Origin: Colletotrichum lupini
Lineage: Eukaryota; Ascomycota; Sordariomycetes; Glomerellales; Glomerellaceae
DNA length: 64,000 nucleotides
Direction: 5' to 3'
Assembly: GCF_023278565.1 (NCBI RefSeq)
Contig: NC_064675.1
Span: forward strand, 3,286,001 to 3,350,000
A program made the position numbers and the translations under genes. Under the pieces are notes generated by a model. It had not been told where the DNA came from. It ran no database searches and saw only the letters and a list, made by a program, of their open reading frames with translations. Positions 59,656-64,000 of the stretch are shown here, piece by piece. The stretch's first letter is position 1, and each line of letters starts with the position of its first letter.

Positions 59656-61253
59656 TTCTCGGCGCTTGAGAAATGCAGAATCACGGCGGCGGCCCCCGGA
59701 AACGCTACCGACGGCAAACGGTTCACCACCCGAGCCAACGTGCCAGCCTGCCACTGCCGCCAGGAACGCGCGCTGAAGCCATGTGACAGCGCGAGACACC
59801 AGATTGACCCGGGCTTCGGCCATGGATGCCGTTGGTGAGGCGCAGAACCACTGTACCACAGCCTCTGTAGATCTGGTAACGCGACTTTCCCGTGGCATAT
59901 GTACATACCTACAACAGTCCTCGATCCTGCGATCTCGGCGACAACCCCAACTCTTGTGTTCGCTCCACTTGGAGGAGACCAGGGGAATGCCACCGCGAAT
60001 GGGCTTCCGCCGGCATGGACTGCCTTTCTGGCCCCGACCAATGATGTCATTTCAGTTCAGCCGTGTTTCCTGAATTGGGAAATTTTCCATTCTCCCGATT
60101 TGGGCAACACACACGAGGTGAGTAGAGAGCGGGTCTGGGACCGGTGAAGCGGCGTCACTGAGCCGTGTTGTGGTGTAGTGGCTGATGCTCAACTTTCGAA
60201 CCCCGAGGCCGGGCTCTGAGAGTTCTCAGTTTGGTGCTAGACGTTCATCCAAATCCCGACGGGTACCGGACACCCTTCGGATTCCGGCAGGCTTGCTCAG
60301 AGATGAAGTCCAGCTACGGGTACTTGGGAGTGAAGAGCATGGCAGACCTGTCTGAATAAGTAGGAAATAGCATGAACGAGCTTCCGAGGGGCGCAACCCT
60401 CGGTGTTATCTCAAAGCGATCAAAGGCTAGCCTAGCCGTTGAAGTGCATGTAAGTGGCCTGATGGACGCCGTCTTCACCCAGCATATCCCATGCCGGGCC
60501 CCATCCTTTTTGCTTGTCAGCGAGTTTTCTCCGCATCGCAGAAAGGCTGGAATCTGAGATATCCCCCCTCGATGCCGACATTGACGGAATCTAAAGAGTC
60601 CCCCGCAACATCTGGGGAGGTAGAGCAAGAGACTGGGTCATGACTGATGTATCCCGGCAAAAGAGACCAGCTGGGCAGTGGTGGTGGAACCCCCGCCGTT
60701 GTCGGAGGGGCCAGGAGAGACAATGGACCAATCTGAGCGGCGGAAAACACGAGTTGAACCTGAGAAAGTTGGCGGTGGTCAGTGTCGGAATGTCGAGTCC
60801 ACGATAACGCTATTGAAGGTTGAAGGTGTCCAACAACGTTGCGCTACCCAAGTAGTTGTTACAAAAGAGCCTCAAACTAAGGGTCCAGAATTGGAGTTGC
60901 CTCTAGAGCAACACTAGAAACAGCAGGTCTACCACTCAAAAAGCAGCAGCAAGATTGATCGTTTTGGACCTTTGCACCACCTCAGCAACGAGAGGTGGAG
61001 AAAACAAGGGGTAACTGAAGGACGCTAGGAAACCTCAAAATGGAGCTTCTCTGTGGACCTCGGCCAACCCAAGCTTGCATTCGTCTGCCTTCCAATTGGC
61101 CGTATGTCCCACCAAAGCTTCAGAAATCATCGAGGAAAGCCACCCTTGCCCGGGCGACTTACGTCGTGTCCTGGGGTTTCTGCTTCGTAACTTGAACGCC
61201 CTGAGTGGGAGGACAGAGCTCATGGGGCTCCAGAAGCCGAGGAAACTGGGGCA

Positions 61254-61305
61254 AGCAGGAGGAAGAGGGAGAGGAAGAGAGAGAGAGAGAAGGAGAGGGA
61301 GGGGC
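61254..61305. repeat. GA-rich microsatellite upstream of catalase
   Basis: GGAAGAGGGAGAGGAAGAGA-type purine tract about 280 bp before the catalase start; could be a promoter GAGA-like tract, but that is only inference. Confidence 0.7.
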
Positions 61306-61579
61306 CGAGGTGTAAGGAGGGTCCCCTCCCACTTATGTTATCGTCCTATTTCTTTTCTCTCTGCCATGGAGCTTTAGATTATTTATGTTTTCGTCTTCCC
61401 TCCATTGGATCGCCCCCCCGGAGACCCTCTTTGATCTGTTCTTTTCTTGATCAGATTTATCATCTGCCGCTGCCGTTTGTTGGTGTCCGACATTAGCAAG
61501 CATCCCGCGCCATTTCCCCCGAAGCGCAAAACATATCTCCCATCTCCGAATCGACAAGAAGCGAGAAACCGCTGACAAG

Positions 61580-63480
61580 ATGGGTTCCGAGGACGAGAAG
61601 CCTTCTACCTACCGGTATAACGAGAAGCCGACTTACACCACCTCCAATGGCGCCCCCGTCGAGAACCCCCAGGCGTGGCAGCGCATCGGTCCCCAGGGCC
61701 CTCTGCTGCTCCAGGACTTCCACCTGATTGACCTGCTGGCCCACTTTGATCGCGAGCGCATTCCCGAGCGTGTCGTCCACGCCAAGGGCGCCGGTGCTTA
61801 CGGCGAGGTTCGTGAGACGGTTCTTTTTGGCTGTGTTATGTCGGAACGGGCGTGAAGCTTGGTGAATTTTGAGAGAAATATGCTGACCAGCGTTCGCGCG
61901 CGCGGCTTTACAGTTCGAGGTCACCCATGACATTAGCGATATCTCCTCCATCGACATGCTCAACCAGGTCGGCAAGAAGACCAAGGCTCTTGTCCGTTTC
62001 TCGACTGTCGGTGGTGAGAAGGGCTCTGCCGATTCGGCTCGTGATCCCAGAGGTTTCTCTGTCAAGTTCTACACCGAGGAGGGAAACTGGGACTGGGTTT
62101 ACAACAACACGCCCATTTTCTTCATCCGCGACCCTGTCAAGTTCCCTCCCTTCATTCACACCCAGAAGCGTCACCCGCAGACTAACCTGAAGGATGCTAC
62201 GATGGTAAGTGTTGAAACCCCCAGAATTCTCATGAGATGACTTGAGCTAACTTGAACCAGATGGTAAGCGTTGAGATGCAGCAACTCATCACAAATCGCA
62301 CACTAACTCAATCTCCCAGTTTGACTACTGGACCAAGAACCAAGAGTGCATCCACCAGCTGATGCACCTGTTCTCCGACCGCGGCACCCCTTACTCTTAC
62401 AGACACATGAACGGCTACTCGGGCCACACCCACAAGTGGACCAAGCCCGACGGCTCCTTCGTCTACGTCCAGATCCACCTCAAGACGGACCAGGGCAACA
62501 AGACCTTCACCAACGAGGAGGCCGGCAAGATGGCGTCCGAGAACCCGGACTGGCACACCCAGGATCTCTTCGAGGCCATCCAGCGCGGCGAGCACCCCAG
62601 CTGGACCGTCTACGTGCAGACCCTGACCCCGGAGCAGGCCGAAAAGTTCAAGTGGAACGTCTTTGACCTGACCAAGGTCTGGCCGCAGAGCGAGGTGCCG
62701 CTGCGCCAGTTTGGCAAGCTCACCCTCAACCAGAACCCCGAGAACTACTTTGCCGAGATCGAGCAGGCCGCCTTCTCCCCCTCCCACCTGGTCCCCGGCG
62801 TCGAGCCCACCGCCGACCCCGTCCTGCAGTCCCGCCTCTTCTCCTACCCGGACACCCACCGCCACCGTCTCGGCGTGAACTACCAGCAGATCCCCGTCAA
62901 CAAGCCCCTGAATGCCTTCAACCCCCTCCAGAGAGACGGCGCCATGGCTGTCAACGGCAACTACGGCGCGAACCCCGTACGTCACCCCTCAAGCCCCGAT
63001 CTACGTACTATATGCATGGTGAGAATGACCGAGCTAACTCTTCCCAGAACTACTCCTCAACCTTCCGCCCTCTCGAGTACAAGCCCGTCAAGGCCGTCAA
63101 CACCCCGCACGAGCAGTGGGCCGGCGCCGTCGTCACGGACCTCTTCGGCCCCGTCAAGCCCGAGGACTACGAGCAGGCCCTCGGCCTCTGGAAGGTCCTC
63201 GGCCGCCAGGAGGGCCAGCAGAAGAACTTTGTCAGCAACGTGTCTGGCGCCCTCGCCGGCGCTCACCCCGAGGTCCGCTCGCGCGCGTACGAGATGTTCT
63301 CGCGGGTTACCCCCGAGCTCGGCGCCGCTATCATGAAGGAGACGGAGAAGATTGCCGAGTATGTTGATTTCTTCTTTCGTTTCCCGGGGGACTGAAAAGC
63401 CTTGATGATGACCCGTGAATGAGTATACTGACTTTTTCTTTTCTCCTAGGCCTACCAAGGATGTTCGCTCCAAGTTGTAA
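61580..63480 (+). CDS. Peroxisomal small-subunit catalase
   Basis: Breaks down hydrogen peroxide to water and oxygen with a heme cofactor. Exons 61580-61807, 61914-62204, 62320-62976, 63048-63358 and 63450-63480 encode 505 residues, typical of small-subunit catalases. The distal His is His67 in RVVHAKG, with Asn140-Asn141 in [12 protein letters not shown]; the heme-ligand Tyr349 lies in [14 protein letters not shown]. The C-terminus KDVRSKL ends in SKL, a type 1 peroxisomal signal, placing it with the peroxisomal group (Aspergillus CatC-like). The first intron uses an unusual GTTCGT donor. The region 62205-62319 can be read either as one 115-bp intron or as two 56-bp introns around a 3-nt exon ATG (62261-62263), which would add one Met. 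The antisense strand shows a 225-codon shadow frame. Confidence 0.95.
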
Positions 63481-64000
63481 AAATATAGATGGAATGGTTG
63501 ATGAGAAACACCCGGATTCGCGCTGACGAACGGCGCTCCGAGATCTCGATGTAGTGCCGGAGCCGCGGGCGTCGACGTTGCACGAGGCGCCCAGAATCAG
63601 TTCGAGGGGAGAAGAATAAGAGACTGTCGAGATACCATATCAGGACAATACTGACGAGACAGACAGCTCAGAGTATCTAAAACAAGGAGGGAAAAAAATC
63701 ATAATTTGTTCAAAAATCAGTTGAAAATCGTACAAAAAGGTGACACTGTCACGGGCATGAAATTCGATGCCCTGGTATATGTTTGCGCCTGAAACCACCG
63801 CCTATTCAATCACTCATCAGCTACGAGCCACCCATCTGACATCGAACTCTCGCTCGCGAATTCCTCAGTCTTCTTCTCTCACGGATTCCCAATGAGACTA
63901 GTCTTGATCTTGGTCGGTCTACGATACATCCTCTATCTCGAAACGATATTCGGTCTACACAGAAAGTAACGTCTACTGCGTTGACCATCTTCCGGGTGTG
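63481..64000. other. 3' flank of catalase
   Basis: Catalase 3' untranslated region and intergenic sequence to the window end. No gene start is seen. Confidence 0.5.

Larger units (their letters stand above)
58126..61579. other. 3.4-kb stretch without a supported gene
   Basis: No gene I can defend. It holds a two-unit tandem repeat (59298-59339), a perfect 11-bp hairpin (59626-59655), a tRNA-like pair of A and B boxes (60171-60203) and a GA-rich tract (61254-61305) in the catalase upstream region. Confidence 0.4.

Noticed and set aside
62308..62985. 225-codon minus-strand frame inside catalase
   Set aside because: Antisense of the GC-rich catalase exon 3; Val/Leu/Gly-rich shadow.

Overview
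This window is from a filamentous ascomycete (Pezizomycotina, probably a Sordariomycete). The evidence is short 50-260 bp spliceosomal introns with GTACGT/GTATGT/GTAAGT donors and CTAAC-type branch sites, fungal housekeeping genes (SKP1, ARL1, eL39, SMP3, a peroxisomal catalase), and strong repeat-induced point mutation (RIP). Composition is bimodal. From 1 to about 38 kb there are AT-rich blocks in which CpA/TpG are almost gone and TpA is very common, with islands of normal sequence between them. From about 38 to 64 kb the sequence is GC-balanced and gene-bearing.

Left half: six transposable elements, all RIP-inactivated. Two Fot1/pogo-type DNA transposons lie at 51-1937 and 36048-37931 (AGTCGACC termini, TA target sites). 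One Ty1/copia element (called A here; 229-bp LTRs, target duplication GTGCG) lies at 2722-9643. Three copies of a second copia family (B1 11312-18727, B2 20134-27543, B3 28520-35371 inverted) have 202-205 bp LTRs and 5-bp target duplications. Element A splits a GNAT acetyltransferase gene. B2 and B3 both sit inside one gene for a 692-codon cysteine-motif protein; its three exon-like pieces at 19240-20133, 27549-28519 and 35377-35590 join in one reading frame across some 15 kb of transposon. That gene carries 31 in-frame stops, all explicable as C-to-T or G-to-A changes. An intact ICMT-like methyltransferase (10483-11178) survives between elements A and B1.

Right half, in order: a predicted multi-pass membrane protein (38428-39494), an acidic fungal-specific protein (40370-41164, minus), a single-pass membrane protein with a PAN-like ectodomain (44236-45320), the GPI mannosyltransferase SMP3 (45829-47658, minus), SKP1 (52335-53033), ribosomal protein eL39 (54167-54729, minus, first exon only 6 nt), ARL1 (55829-56752), a cysteine-rich, probably GPI-anchored wall protein (57517-58125, minus) and a catalase ending in SKL (61580-63480). 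Long stretches between these genes show no gene I can support.

The genes do not form a pathway or cluster. SMP3 acts in GPI-anchor assembly and the protein at 57517-58125 looks like a GPI client, but that is coincidental proximity. The most interesting content is the record of transposition and RIP: target duplications whose two halves differ by one RIP transition, a 486-bp identical tract between two otherwise diverged copia copies, and two host genes whose broken reading frames can be followed across the insertions.
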